A stretch of DNA of 64,000 nucleotides from SZUA-265 sp965651905 (GCA_965651905.1 CBFGUG010000003.1:124001-188000), one strand, 5' to 3'; positions 1 through 9,435 are shown, counted from the stretch's first letter. The notes: a model not told the origin generated them from the letters alone. Translations and numbers: made by a program.

Positions 1-816
1 ATCGGCTGGATGTCGGACATCCTCGGCTTCACCACCCAAGACTGCGAGCAATTCTACCGCAGCTACTACGCCCCGAACAACGCGACCGTCGTGCTCGTCG
101 GCGACATCGATCCAACCCACGCGCTGTCGTTAATCAGCCAGCATCACGGGCAGATCCCCAGCACAGAGCTCCCCAACAGGAACTACCCGATGGAGCCCGC
201 ACAGCTCGAGGAACGTCGCGTTCACATCGACCAGCCTACCGTCAGCGAGAAGCTCAGCATGGGTTACCACAGCGTGGCCATTGGTGATCCCGAACACGTC
301 GCGGTGGGCCTATTGTGCGAAGTGCTGTCTGGCGGCCGAGTCTCGCGTCTGTATCGAAAGCTCGTTCGGGAACAGAAGATTGCGTCGGAAGTCCGCGCTT
401 ACGTTGGACCGTTCGGTGACCCGGGCTTGCTGGAGATTTACGCCTCGGCTCGCGAAAAATTCACCGCAGAGCAGCTGCTTGCGTCAATCGATGAAGAGCT
501 CGCGTCATTGCAACGTGAACCCGTGGCTCAAGAGGAGCTCGACCGCGCTGCGGCGCGCATGGAGCTAGGACTGCTCCACAGTCTGGAGAGCGCAGAGGGC
601 AAGGCTCAAACCATCGGCTTCTACGACTGCATCTTGGAGCAACCCGACGCGGCGTTTCAGCGCCTGGAGGCGCTTCGTCGAGTCACCCCCGACCAACTAC
701 TGGACGTCGCGCGTCGCGCCTTCGACCGGACGAAGCGCAGCGTTGTATGTGTTCACCCAGACGCCAGTGCGACCAAAGAGAGCTCCGAAGAGACCACCGA
801 GGAAACGACACTGTGA
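1..816 (+). CDS. M16 family zinc peptidase, C-terminal part (5' end outside window)
   Basis: The reading frame is already open at base 1, so only the C-terminal ~270 residues are seen; the HxxEH zinc-binding motif expected in the N-terminal half must lie upstream. Visible features match M16 (pitrilysin / processing-peptidase-like) proteins: a 'YYAPNNATVVLVGDI' block closing the first domain and an 'SRLYRKLVRE' segment in the second. M16B enzymes of this size degrade peptides and often work as heterodimers with a zinc-free partner. The next gene is such a partner and overlaps this stop codon (GTGA), which supports a two-subunit enzyme. The tail is rich in Ser, Thr and Glu. The family is clear; catalytic status cannot be read from this window. 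Confidence 0.85.
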   Translation: MGWMSDILGFTTQDCEQFYRSYYAPNNATVVLVGDIDPTHALSLISQHHGQIPSTELPNRNYPMEPAQLEERRVHIDQPTVSEKLSMGYHSVAIGDPEHVAVGLLCEVLSGGRVSRLYRKLVREQKIASEVRAYVGPFGDPGLLEIYASAREKFTAEQLLASIDEELASLQREPVAQEELDRAAARMELGLLHSLESAEGKAQTIGFYDCILEQPDAAFQRLEALRRVTPDQLLDVARRAFDRTKRSVVCVHPDASATKESSEETTEETTL

Positions 817-2111
817 GTCAAACGCTATTGCTCGAGACGGATGCTTCGCTGCCGCTGGTGCAGCTCGCGATCACCAATCGCGCGGGTGCCGCCGTCGATC
901 CCCCCGGCAAAGAGGGGCTCACTCGGCTGACGACGCGACTCATGCGGCGCAGTGCGCTCGGCAAGACCGCCGAGCAGGTAGACGAGCTGTTCGACCGCAT
1001 GGGTGGTTCGTTCGGGCCCGACGTCGGCGTGACGAGCAGCGGTTTCGCGGGCTCGGTCATCTCACGTTCGATCCCCGAGTACTGCTCGTTGGTTGCAGGT
1101 GTGTTTGGCGCACCTAGCCTGAGCGAGCAAGAGTTCGAACGCCTAAAGCAAGAAACCCAGGACGAGATCATCGAGTCACGGGACAGCGATCGCGCACTGG
1201 CGCGCAGCTGGTTCCGACGAGCGCTGTTTGCTGGTCACCCCTACGGGCGTAGCGTAGTTGGAACTTCCGTAAGCCTGAAAAACATCAGCATCGAAGACGT
1301 GAAAGCTCACTACGCGAACACGACGCTCGCAAACAACCTGATCTTCGCGCTAGCGGGCGACGTCGATCAGCGTCGCGCAGAAGACTTCCGTGCCGCCGTG
1401 CTCCATGGTCTTCCAGATGGCGCAGCTCACGTCGACACGGTCGCGGAGCCCAGCGCGCTCAGTGGTCGGCGACTGTTGTTCGTGGACAAGCCACAACGTA
1501 CTCAAACCCAAATCTTGATGGGCGGTCTGGGCACGCACCCACGAGACGAGGATCACACGGCGTTGCTCGTCGCCAACACCGTGTTTGGCGGCACGTTCAC
1601 GGCGCGGCTCATGCAGCAGGTTCGCGCCGAACGCGGCTGGTCTTACGGCGCGTACTCATCGCTGCCCTTCGACCGCCAGCGTCAAGGTTTCAGCATCTGG
1701 ACGTTCCCTGCGGCCACGGACGCAGCAGCGTGTCTGCGGCTGCAGTTCGAACTGCTGCTCGACTGGGTCCAAAACGGCATCACCGCAGATGAACTCAGCG
1801 CCGCGAAGAGTTACCTGGTGAATTCGAACGTCTTTCACCGTGACACGGCGGCCAAGCGCATGGGCCTGCTGCTGGACGAAACGATCTACGACCTGCCTCC
1901 GGGTTACCACGCGAGCTTTGCGGACCGCGTCGGTAGCGTAACGCTGGCCGAAGCCAACGCGGCTGTTCAGCGACGTATCTCGACACGAGACATACTCGTC
2001 ACCGTGGTCGGAACCCACGCAGAGATAGGCATTCAAATCGAAGACGCCATCGAGGATCTCTCCGAGAGCGCCACGGTTTCTTACGATCGCGACGCGCAGA
2101 GCCCCTGGTAA
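813..2111 (+). CDS. M16 peptidase-like protein lacking the zinc motif (probable non-catalytic subunit)
   Basis: About 432 residues. I chose the GTG start that overlaps the stop of the preceding M16 gene as GTGA; a start 66 bp further upstream would give an unrelated leader. The fold matches M16 proteins: an 'AAVDPPGKEGLT' entry and 'FVDKPQRTQTQI' at the second-domain strand. Where active members carry HxxEH (usually in a 'GLAHFLEHM' context) this protein reads 'GLTRLTTRLMRR', so the zinc ligands are absent. It keeps an 'RAERGWSYGAYS' segment like the Arg/Tyr pair that non-catalytic M16B subunits use for substrate binding. Known parallels are mitochondrial processing peptidase and bacterial two-subunit M16B proteases. 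Location is probably periplasmic if the upstream partner carries a signal peptide, which cannot be seen. Confidence 0.85.
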   Translation: MSQTLLLETDASLPLVQLAITNRAGAAVDPPGKEGLTRLTTRLMRRSALGKTAEQVDELFDRMGGSFGPDVGVTSSGFAGSVISRSIPEYCSLVAGVFGAPSLSEQEFERLKQETQDEIIESRDSDRALARSWFRRALFAGHPYGRSVVGTSVSLKNISIEDVKAHYANTTLANNLIFALAGDVDQRRAEDFRAAVLHGLPDGAAHVDTVAEPSALSGRRLLFVDKPQRTQTQILMGGLGTHPRDEDHTALLVANTVFGGTFTARLMQQVRAERGWSYGAYSSLPFDRQRQGFSIWTFPAATDAAACLRLQFELLLDWVQNGITADELSAAKSYLVNSNVFHRDTAAKRMGLLLDETIYDLPPGYHASFADRVGSVTLAEANAAVQRRISTRDILVTVVGTHAEIGIQIEDAIEDLSESATVSYDRDAQSPW

Positions 2112-2126
2112 TCACGCCGAATACGC

Positions 2127-3869
2127 TCAGTCGGGCTTGGGCCAAGACAAGCCTGACAGCGCCTTCAGCTCATCAGCTATTTTCTTCGCACGCTGCTCGA
2201 GGGGTCCTTCGGCTGCCCACACATCTTGCTCGTCGCTGATCTCGCTCGGGAGATCGACGTAGAATTTCAGCAGCGGTTCCGTGCCACTGGGACGAACCAA
2301 CGCGCGGCCTCCGCCCTCCAGGTCGAATTGAATCAGGTCGTCGTCCGCGCGCCATCGCGGACGTGTCTCGGCGTCACGGCGGTAGTCAAGCTTCGACACC
2401 ACGGCGATGCCATCGAAGTCACTCGGCTCGGCGTTGCCAACACGCTCCATCGCTTCGGCGATCTCCAAGGCGCCTTGGGGTGGCTCCTTGCGTACGGAGG
2501 CTTGTGCGCTGACCCAAAGCCCATGTTTTCGATACAGCTGCTCCATTCGATCGAGGACGCTCTCCCCCTTTTCGGCAAGCTCCGCAGCCAGTTCAGCAAA
2601 GAGCAGCGCTGCGCTGACGCCGTCTTTGTCGCGCACCAACTGCCCCACACAGTAACCCAGCGCCTCCTCGAAACCGAAGACGAAGTCGTGGTTCTTCTGA
2701 CGCTGGAGATCTAGCGCTGCTGTCCAGACCCACTTGAACCCCGTGAATGTGGTCTCGCAGTGAACGCCATACGCCTTGGCGACGCGTTCGATCATCGGCG
2801 TCGAAACGATGCTGCACGCCACCAACCCGGCGTCGGCGGGCGCTCGTTTGGACAGCACGTAGTCTGCCAGCAAAATCCCAATCTGGTTTCCCGTGAGCGC
2901 TCGATACTCCCCAGCGCTGTCACGAGTACTCACCGCTAGCCGATCGGCATCTGGGTCATTCGCGAGCACCAGTGAAGCATTACAATCACGCGCCAAGGCT
3001 TCAGCACGTCCGAGCACGACAGGGTCCTGCGGGTTGGGTTTAGGTGCGGTCGGGAAGTTACCGTCAGGCTCCGCTTGTTCCTCGACCAAGTGGACCCGGG
3101 AGAACCCAGCGGTAGCCAGCGCCTGCTGAACGAATCGTCCCCCGACGCCGTGTACGGGCGTGTAAACGATGCTCAGGTCTCTGGCGCCGCCGTGTTTCGG
3201 ACGCAAGCCGTCGACATCAGCGAAGTACTCGTCGATCAAACTCGCGTCCACGGGATGCACGAGCGGATGCTGCCCAGTCAACGCATTCTCCACCATCTGA
3301 ATGTCTTTGGCTGGCGGTGCCGCGGCCATCAGCTCGGCGACTTCCGAGTCTACTGGAGTGACGATCTGTATCGCATCCAGACCGTAAAGCTTGTAGCCGT
3401 TGTCCTCTTTCGGGTTGTGACTGGCCGTGATCACGATGCCCGCGCAGCCGCTGAGTCGGCGCTGCGCGTAAGCCACCAGCGGCGTGGGCACGGGCTCTTC
3501 GAAGTAACGAACCGCGAGTCCCAACGCGGCCAACACTCCTGCTGCGGTTTCCGCGAAGCCTTTGCTCGAAAGCCGCGCGTCGTACCCCAGCAGGACTGGA
3601 CGCCCCTTCGACTCCTGTAGGCGCTCCAAGTACGTTCCCACCGCCCAAGTCGTGATGCGGATCATCGCATGATTCATTTGACTCGGTCCTGGCCCAACCG
3701 AGCCACGCAGACCAGCCGTGCCGAACTCCAGCATGTCGGAGAACGCCGCGTTGAAACGTTGGGCCCCCGCCACCAGTTGCGCTGCCTCGCCGCGAGTGCT
3801 TTCGTCGCAATCCTTTTCAATCCATTCGAGGGCCGCGCGGATCACCTCATCAACGTTGCGTTTCGACAT
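2127..3869 (-). CDS. Phosphohexomutase (phosphoglucomutase/phosphomannomutase family)
   Basis: 580 residues from an ATG starting MSKRNVDEV; an open frame runs 135 bp further upstream but that leader is not family-like. All four alpha-D-phosphohexomutase signatures are visible: the phosphoserine loop TASHNP with Ser at about residue 150, the metal loop DPDADR, the sugar-binding GFEEALGY and the phosphate-binding RPSGTEP near the C-terminus. Length and the 'EFGTAGLRG' entry match the ~580-residue PgcA/PGM2-like subfamily, which interconverts hexose 1- and 6-phosphates (some members act on pentoses or make glucose 1,6-bisphosphate). It is the last gene of a minus-strand run with biotin carboxylase (76 bp gap) and ends 15 bp from the convergent M16 gene. 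Cytoplasmic; substrate preference cannot be decided from sequence. Confidence 0.92.
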   Translation of the reverse strand: MSKRNVDEVIRAALEWIEKDCDESTRGEAAQLVAGAQRFNAAFSDMLEFGTAGLRGSVGPGPSQMNHAMIRITTWAVGTYLERLQESKGRPVLLGYDARLSSKGFAETAAGVLAALGLAVRYFEEPVPTPLVAYAQRRLSGCAGIVITASHNPKEDNGYKLYGLDAIQIVTPVDSEVAELMAAAPPAKDIQMVENALTGQHPLVHPVDASLIDEYFADVDGLRPKHGGARDLSIVYTPVHGVGGRFVQQALATAGFSRVHLVEEQAEPDGNFPTAPKPNPQDPVVLGRAEALARDCNASLVLANDPDADRLAVSTRDSAGEYRALTGNQIGILLADYVLSKRAPADAGLVACSIVSTPMIERVAKAYGVHCETTFTGFKWVWTAALDLQRQKNHDFVFGFEEALGYCVGQLVRDKDGVSAALLFAELAAELAEKGESVLDRMEQLYRKHGLWVSAQASVRKEPPQGALEIAEAMERVGNAEPSDFDGIAVVSKLDYRRDAETRPRWRADDDLIQFDLEGGGRALVRPSGTEPLLKFYVDLPSEISDEQDVWAAEGPLEQRAKKIADELKALSGLSWPKPD

Positions 3870-3945
3870 CAGGGCAGTTTCTCCAGTTGAACTCGTTGAT
3901 CGCGAGAGTCTGGTTTCGACAAGTTTTCCAACCCAAACGTAGCCG

Positions 3946-5334
3946 TCATTTGGGCGACTTGGCCAGAGTGGCGAGCAAACGAGTGTCGTACTGACCAGCG
4001 GCAAAACTGGGTTCTCGAAGTATCCTGATTAGGAACTCCAAGTTCGTTCGACGGGGACCCTTGGGTCCCATGAGCCGCAGCTCGCAGGCTTCGAGGCCAC
4101 GCGCCAAGCGCTCGATCGCAGTCGTGCGATCCGGTCCCGCAGCGATGATCTTGGCGATGAGTGGATCGTAGTACGGCGTGATGACATCACCCGCTTCGTA
4201 CCCCGTATCGACCCGCACTCCTTCGAGCGTCGGCCAAGTCAACTTCTCGAAGGTGCCCGGCTGCGGCACGAACCCGCGATCGGGATCTTCGGCATAAACG
4301 CGCGCCTCGATCGCATGCCCACTGCCTTGCCGCGAACCCAGATCACTCGGCAACGCCTCACCCGCGGCCACGCGGAGCTGCAGCTCCACGATGTCGAGCG
4401 ACGTCAGACACTCGGTGACGGGGTGTTCGACTTGCAGTCGAGCATTGACCTCGAGAAAGTACAACTCGGGTGGGCTGGCGTCGGCATCCGCGATGAACTC
4501 GACCGTGCAGGCCCCCACGCAGCCAGCTGCACGCACCAATCGCTCCGCAGATTCGTAGAGCGCCATTCGGCGCTCGCTCGTGAGAAAGTCTGCGGGGCTC
4601 GGCGCTTCTTCCACCACCTTTTGATGGCGCCGCTGGGCGCTGCACTCGCGATCACCCAAGGCCTGCACCGTGCCGTGGCGATCCGCGACGACCTGCACTT
4701 CGATGTGACGCGGCCGAAGCAACAAGCGCTCCAGGTACAGTCGGTCGTCCGCGAACGCGCGCTCTGCGAGCGTTCGGCAACTCTCGACGACCCGAGGCAA
4801 GTCCGCTTCAGTGTCGACCCGCTGCATGCCGATGCCGCCGCCACCCGCCGCCGCTTTGACCAAGAGGGGGAACCCGATGCTACGAGCGGCCTCGAGCACA
4901 TTCTCGAAGTCATTCGGGTCCAATGGCTGTCGCGTCCCTGGAGCGAGCGCGATGCCCAGGTCGCGCGCCAAATCGCGCGCGCGGATCTTGTCGCCAACCA
5001 TCGCCAGGGCGGCTGCAGGTGGACCGACGAACGCGACGCCCAACGACTCAACCATCTGCGCGAAGCGTGAGTCTTCGCTGAGCAATCCGTAACCCGGGTG
5101 AACGGCATCTGCCCCGCTTGCCACGATGGCCTGACGAAGCGCGTCCAAGTTCAGATAGCTGTCTGCGGCGCGCGGGCCGCCCACTTCGAAACTCTCGTCG
5201 GCGACCCGCACGTGCAGCGCATTCGCGTCCGCTTCCGAGTGCAAGGCAACCGTGGAGATACCCAGTCGGCGGCACGTTCGTGCGATGCGTACGGCGACTT
5301 CACCGCGGTTTGCGATCAGTACTTTTCGAAACAC
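3946..5334 (-). CDS. accC: Biotin carboxylase (acetyl-/propionyl-CoA carboxylase subunit)
   Basis: 462 residues, beginning MFRKVLIANRGEVAVRI, the standard start of biotin carboxylases. It carries the ATP-grasp glycine loop KAAAGGGGIGM, the metal/catalytic block EVNARLQVEHPVTE, and a C-terminal BC domain with 'GHAIEARVYAEDP'. It carboxylates biotin on a carrier protein using ATP and bicarbonate. It ends without a biotin-carrier (BCCP) domain, and no BCCP or carboxyltransferase gene is nearby, so its partner subunits must be encoded elsewhere and its acyl-CoA substrate (acetyl or propionyl) is undecided. It sits 3 bp downstream of rlmN, so the two are probably co-transcribed. Confidence 0.93.
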   Translation of the reverse strand: MFRKVLIANRGEVAVRIARTCRRLGISTVALHSEADANALHVRVADESFEVGGPRAADSYLNLDALRQAIVASGADAVHPGYGLLSEDSRFAQMVESLGVAFVGPPAAALAMVGDKIRARDLARDLGIALAPGTRQPLDPNDFENVLEAARSIGFPLLVKAAAGGGGIGMQRVDTEADLPRVVESCRTLAERAFADDRLYLERLLLRPRHIEVQVVADRHGTVQALGDRECSAQRRHQKVVEEAPSPADFLTSERRMALYESAERLVRAAGCVGACTVEFIADADASPPELYFLEVNARLQVEHPVTECLTSLDIVELQLRVAAGEALPSDLGSRQGSGHAIEARVYAEDPDRGFVPQPGTFEKLTWPTLEGVRVDTGYEAGDVITPYYDPLIAKIIAAGPDRTTAIERLARGLEACELRLMGPKGPRRTNLEFLIRILREPSFAAGQYDTRLLATLAKSPK

Positions 5335-5337
5335 GTC

Positions 5338-6555
5338 CTACTCGTTGGCTTGCTTGACGGGGAGTCGCCGCACCATGTCGGCGCCATCGACGAGCTGATT
5401 CTTGAGTGCCAACTGTCCACACGCGGCGTCCACGTCGTCACCGCGACGCCGCCGCACGCTGCAGCTGATGCGCGAGTCGCCGAGCACGCGGCGGAAAGCT
5501 TCCACGCGTCGCCCCGACGGAGCCCGCAGCTCCGAGTCAGCGATGGGATTCAGAGGGATCAGGTTCACTTTCGCGCGTAGGCCCGAGAGCGCTTTGGCAA
5601 GCCGCCGCGCGTGTTCGTCGCTGTCGTTGACCTGATCGATCAGCGTGTACTCGATGGTGATTCGTCGTCGGTTCGGAAGCGGATAGCGCCGCAAGCCATC
5701 GAGCAGTTGCTGCACGTCGAAGCGCTTGTTCACGGGCATGATCTTGTCGCGAGTCTCGTTGTCTGGAGCGTGCAACGACACCGCGAGACCTATCTTACCA
5801 TCGAAGTCCGCCCCCAGTCGCGCGATGTTCGGCACGAGTCCTACCGTGCTGACCGTGATTCGCCGCGGACTCATGTTGAGCCCGTCAGCACTGGTGATGA
5901 GTCGCAGCGCGCGCACGGTTTCGTCATAGTGATGCAACGGCTCACCCATGCCCATGAAAACGAGATTGCGCAGCTGCTCGTCCGGATCGAGGTAACTCTT
6001 GGCGAGCAGCACCTGCGACACGACCTCGGCGGCCCCGAGGCCACGCGTCAACCCCGCTTGTCCGCTGGCACAGAACACGCAGCCCATGGCGCAGCCGACT
6101 TGCGTCGAAATGCAGAGGGTCACGGGTTTGGCAGGCGCGTCCCCCGCGCGTTCACCGTCAGCGTACGCCTCCGAGTCGTCTTCACCCGCAGCCGCGACAT
6201 CTGCATCCTCGTCGTTGCTCATCGGGATGAGAACGCATTCCACCGCGCGCCCGTCCTGAAGTCGCAGCAGAAGTTTGCGCGTTCCGTCGTTCGAACGCTG
6301 AACCTGCTCGACCGTGACGGGCGCACTGAGCCCATCGCGCGCGAGCTCTTCTCGCAGCGATTTGCCGAGGTTCGTCATCTGCTCTGGATCGAATACCTGC
6401 CGCTGGTGAATCCATTGAAACAACTGCCGACCGCGGAACGCCCGCTGTCCACGCTCGACGAACCACTGCTCCCACTCGTGGGCGAACCGCGCGACGGGGT
6501 GGATGTCCGCGATCGCGCGGCCTCGCGACTTGGTCGCGTCGTGCGTTTCACTCAT
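5338..6555 (-). CDS. rlmN: Dual-specificity 23S rRNA A2503 / tRNA A37 C2-methyltransferase RlmN
   Basis: 405 residues. Radical-SAM motif CxxxCxxC as CAMGCVFC (Cys155, 159, 162), preceded by the family block TLCISTQVGC. The C-terminal 'GDDVDAACGQL' holds the resolving/methyl-carrying cysteine, and 'FMGMGEPLHHY' and 'AVSLHAPD' are typical RlmN segments. It methylates C2 of adenosine in 23S rRNA and some tRNAs. Oddity: an acidic, alanine-rich stretch of about 30 residues (roughly 112-144) sits between 'VECVLIP' and 'TLCIS', where most homologues have only a few residues. This makes the protein longer than the usual 350-380. Its ATG overlaps the mazG stop (ATGA), and accC starts 3 bp after it. 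Confidence 0.94.
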   Translation of the reverse strand: MSETHDATKSRGRAIADIHPVARFAHEWEQWFVERGQRAFRGRQLFQWIHQRQVFDPEQMTNLGKSLREELARDGLSAPVTVEQVQRSNDGTRKLLLRLQDGRAVECVLIPMSNDEDADVAAAGEDDSEAYADGERAGDAPAKPVTLCISTQVGCAMGCVFCASGQAGLTRGLGAAEVVSQVLLAKSYLDPDEQLRNLVFMGMGEPLHHYDETVRALRLITSADGLNMSPRRITVSTVGLVPNIARLGADFDGKIGLAVSLHAPDNETRDKIMPVNKRFDVQQLLDGLRRYPLPNRRRITIEYTLIDQVNDSDEHARRLAKALSGLRAKVNLIPLNPIADSELRAPSGRRVEAFRRVLGDSRISCSVRRRRGDDVDAACGQLALKNQLVDGADMVRRLPVKQANE

Positions 6556-7397
6556 GTCTTGCTCTCATTCCAGTAACCGTCGAGTTCGGCCAGCTCGATA
6601 CCACGCGTCGGCTTGCCACGCTCGTCTCGGGGCCAGTCGCCATGCCGCTCGACTACCTCGCGCTCGACGACTTCGAACCGCGCTCGGAACTTGTCGCACG
6701 CTGCGCGTAACGCTTGCTCAGGATCGAGCCCGAGGTGACGGGCCCAGTTGACCATCGCAAACAACAGATCGCCGAACTCCTCCTGCACACGTTCGGCGGA
6801 TTCGTTTGCGACCGCGGCATCAACCTCCGCGAACTCCTCTTCGACCTTGGCGCGAGCGCCCTCGGCGTCGGGCCAATCGAACCCGACTGACGCAGCCTTC
6901 TTCGATGTGTCGCTGGCTCTGCGCAGCGCGGGAAGACTGCGCGGAATGCCGTCGAGCAGCGGTCGCCGTCCCTTCTCCTCGCGCTTGATCTGCTCCCAAT
7001 TCGTCTCCACCTGCTCGGGAGTCTCCGCGCTCGAACTGCCGAACACGTGTGGATGGCGGCGAACCAACTTGGCGCAGATCGCCGACATCACGTCGTCGGG
7101 TCCAAACGCCCCACGACGACGGCCGAGCTCGGAGAGAAACGCCACTTGCAGCGATAGGTCGCCGAGCTCCTCACACAGCAGTTCGTCGTCACCTTGGTCG
7201 ATGGCATCGATCACCTCGCAAGCTTCTTCCAGCACGTAGCGACGCAGACTTCGCTCGTCCTGCTCCCTGTCCCAAGGACAGCCGTCTGGCGCGAGCAAGC
7301 GCTGCATCAGCTCGACCAAACTGCCGAAACTATTGCCCGTCTGCGTCGATAGCTGGGTGGCTCGAGGCACGCTGAAAGGCCGCATGTCGCGCAGCAT
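6552..7397 (-). CDS. mazG: Nucleoside triphosphate pyrophosphohydrolase MazG
   Basis: About 281 residues from the ATG at 7397; a GTG at 7430 and an ATG at 7385 are alternative starts, and none has a strong ribosome-binding site. The duplicated MazG fold is visible. The first copy has DGCPWDREQ followed by the metal-binding EEACEVIDAID and ELGDLSLQ helices. The second copy has 'KVEEEFAEVDAA' and 'EEFGDLLFAMVN'. The enzyme hydrolyses NTPs to NMP and pyrophosphate, cleaning aberrant nucleotides and, in E. coli, lowering ppGpp under starvation. The stop codon overlaps the rlmN start as ATGA, so translation is probably coupled. Cytoplasmic. Confidence 0.92.
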   Translation of the reverse strand: MLRDMRPFSVPRATQLSTQTGNSFGSLVELMQRLLAPDGCPWDREQDERSLRRYVLEEACEVIDAIDQGDDELLCEELGDLSLQVAFLSELGRRRGAFGPDDVMSAICAKLVRRHPHVFGSSSAETPEQVETNWEQIKREEKGRRPLLDGIPRSLPALRRASDTSKKAASVGFDWPDAEGARAKVEEEFAEVDAAVANESAERVQEEFGDLLFAMVNWARHLGLDPEQALRAACDKFRARFEVVEREVVERHGDWPRDERGKPTRGIELAELDGYWNESKT

Positions 7398-7466
7398 ACC
7401 GCGGATCGAACTGCGCCGCAGAGTGATCACGCCGCTTCATTCAGCAGCCGGCGAATACGCCCCGCC

Positions 7467-8414
7467 TCAGAACAAATAACGCTCGCCCGTGTCGCACAGC
7501 ACGGTGACGACGTGCCCCCCGTCGAGGCCCGCCGCAACCTTGCACGCGGCCGCGACGTTGGCGCCCGACGAGGGTCCCACGAGCAGCCCCTCTTCCAGGG
7601 CGATTCGGCGCGACATTTTTTCTGCGGCGACGTCGGTGATGCGAATCACCTCATCGAGCAGCGAAGTGTCGAGTATGTCGGGAACGAACCCCGCACCCAG
7701 ACCTTGAATTCCGTGCAGGCCAGGCTTGCCACCGCTGAGCACTGGACTCTTGTCGGGCTCGACAGCAACGATCTTCACCCCTGCACCGAGTTCCTGCTTG
7801 AGCTTGCGCCCCACACCCGTGATCGTCCCACCCGTTCCAACGCCTGCGACAAACGCGCGGAGTTCACTCGGAACCTGCGCCAGAATCTCGACGGCTGTCC
7901 CTTTCTCATGCGCGAGTGCATTGGCGGGGTTCGAAAACTGTCTGGGCATGAACGCACCCGGATTTTCTCGAACGATGCGCTCTGCGCGTTCGACCGCACC
8001 CGCCATGCCACGTTGCCCGTCGCTGAGCTCGATTTCCGCCCCATAAGCACGCAGCAGCAGCCTCCGCTCCATGCTCATGTCCTGGGGCATCACGAGCACG
8101 CAGCGATACCCCCGCAGCGCCGCGATCATCGCCAAGCTGATGCCAGTGTTGCCGCTGGTGGCCTCGACCACGATCGCCCCAGGGCTGAGTTGTCCAGCCT
8201 CCTCCGCCGCATCGATCATGAACTGCGCGGGTCGGTCTTTGACACTGCCGCCAGGATTCTTGAACTCGAGCTTGCCCCAAACGGTCGCGCCACCCTCGGG
8301 AGAGAGGTTGGCCAAGCGCACGAGTGGCGTGCGGCCGATGACACTGACGGCATCGTCGAAAGCGAACGCTTGCGGGGCAGGAGGACTCTTGTGGTTCGCG
8401 TCGGTGTTGCTCAC
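7467..8414 (-). CDS. PLP-dependent cysteine synthase (CysK/CysM family)
   Basis: 315 residues from a GTG start. The PLP lysine lies in NPGGSVKDR (Lys59), followed by the substrate loop TSGNTG (about 87-91) and the phosphate loop GTGGTITG. The C-terminal 'LVGPSSGANVAAA' completes the family pattern. It makes L-cysteine from O-acetylserine (or O-phosphoserine/thiosulfate in CysM types) and sulfide. The N-terminal ~20 residues before 'VSVIGRTPLVRL' are a poorly conserved extension. It lies between ygfZ and mazG in a co-directional run. CysK and CysM cannot be separated confidently from the motifs seen. Confidence 0.92.
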   Translation of the reverse strand: MSNTDANHKSPPAPQAFAFDDAVSVIGRTPLVRLANLSPEGGATVWGKLEFKNPGGSVKDRPAQFMIDAAEEAGQLSPGAIVVEATSGNTGISLAMIAALRGYRCVLVMPQDMSMERRLLLRAYGAEIELSDGQRGMAGAVERAERIVRENPGAFMPRQFSNPANALAHEKGTAVEILAQVPSELRAFVAGVGTGGTITGVGRKLKQELGAGVKIVAVEPDKSPVLSGGKPGLHGIQGLGAGFVPDILDTSLLDEVIRITDVAAEKMSRRIALEEGLLVGPSSGANVAAACKVAAGLDGGHVVTVLCDTGERYLF

Positions 8415-8460
8415 TGCTGACCTCGATACGACTGCTGACTCAATACGACAACGGCTGACG

Positions 8461-9324
8461 TCAAAACGACTCAGTCACGAGTTCCGCAGGAAGTTTCTCA
8501 CTGCCCTGCTGAACGAACATCGGCGACGGAATCTTGGCGAGAGGTAGCTGAGCCATCGAGAGCCAACGCCCTGCTCGATCGCTGTACGCCGCGCTGGTGA
8601 TCACCCCCAACTGCTGACCCGCGTCGTCCACCACGGGAGCGCCGACGGCAACTCCACTTGGGCTCGCGACGCCCAACCTCACCACGCTTCGTGTGACCTT
8701 ACCCCGCATGTCCTGCATGCAGACCACCTCTTGCCCCAGGTAGCAGCCCTTGCTCCAGTCGACAGCGCGCCGATCGAGCGCTGCTTCGTGAGGACGCGCC
8801 GACCCGTCGAAATCGACGCCGAACTGCGGCAAGCCGCGCTCGAGGCGCAGTTGTGTCCAGCTTCGTTCGTCGAGTTCCGGGGCGGTCACACTCGGAGGTG
8901 AATCTACCTCCCACACGATCGCGCGTTCCCCCAGCCCGGCGAGATCCAGCTGCCCTGACGCCACGACGGCAGGCATCGCTACCTCTGGATCGAGCAACAG
9001 CCCCCAACGAAACCGTTCGCTGGCATCCACGATCTCGGCGTCCTCCATCACCAACATGCGGTCGAGCGACTCGAGTAGCTCTGGCGCTGAAGCCGTCGCG
9101 ACTCCGACGAGCAGAGACTGCTTCGCCGCAACGACCCAACACACCCCCTGAATCTTGCCCGTGCGGTTGAGTGCCAACCCCCAAACGGCCTGCTCGGGAG
9201 TGCACGTCATCACGTTGCAGGTCAGGAGCCCGTTGAGCCACGACGCCCGCTCGGGACCCGACACTTCGAACGTCGCTCGGGGCGTACCATGTTTGCAAAA
9301 GAATCGCGCGGGTCGTTCACTCAT
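8461..9324 (-). CDS. ygfZ: YgfZ/GcvT-like folate-binding iron-sulfur cluster repair protein
   Basis: 287 residues from the ATG beginning MSERPARFF; an open frame extends 60 bp upstream but adds no recognisable sequence. The hallmark KGCYLGQE motif (KGCYxGQE, with its conserved Cys) lies in the second half, next to 'VDWS'. The N-terminal 'GPERASWLNGLLTCNV' is the aminomethyltransferase-like folate domain. YgfZ/IBA57 proteins support assembly or repair of certain [4Fe-4S] enzymes in a tetrahydrofolate-dependent way. RlmN and other radical-SAM enzymes depend on such clusters, and rlmN is three genes downstream in the same run. That link is suggestive only. Confidence 0.9.
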   Translation of the reverse strand: MSERPARFFCKHGTPRATFEVSGPERASWLNGLLTCNVMTCTPEQAVWGLALNRTGKIQGVCWVVAAKQSLLVGVATASAPELLESLDRMLVMEDAEIVDASERFRWGLLLDPEVAMPAVVASGQLDLAGLGERAIVWEVDSPPSVTAPELDERSWTQLRLERGLPQFGVDFDGSARPHEAALDRRAVDWSKGCYLGQEVVCMQDMRGKVTRSVVRLGVASPSGVAVGAPVVDDAGQQLGVITSAAYSDRAGRWLSMAQLPLAKIPSPMFVQQGSEKLPAELVTESF

Positions 9325-9435
9325 CGTTCGTCGCCAGCTGAAGTCTGTTTTCTGATACGTGGAGGAGCATCGAGCACTGCGCAAGCCCCGCGTTCTGGGC
9401 GCTCTCGGATTTCCCCGAACAGCGTGCAGTGAGTG

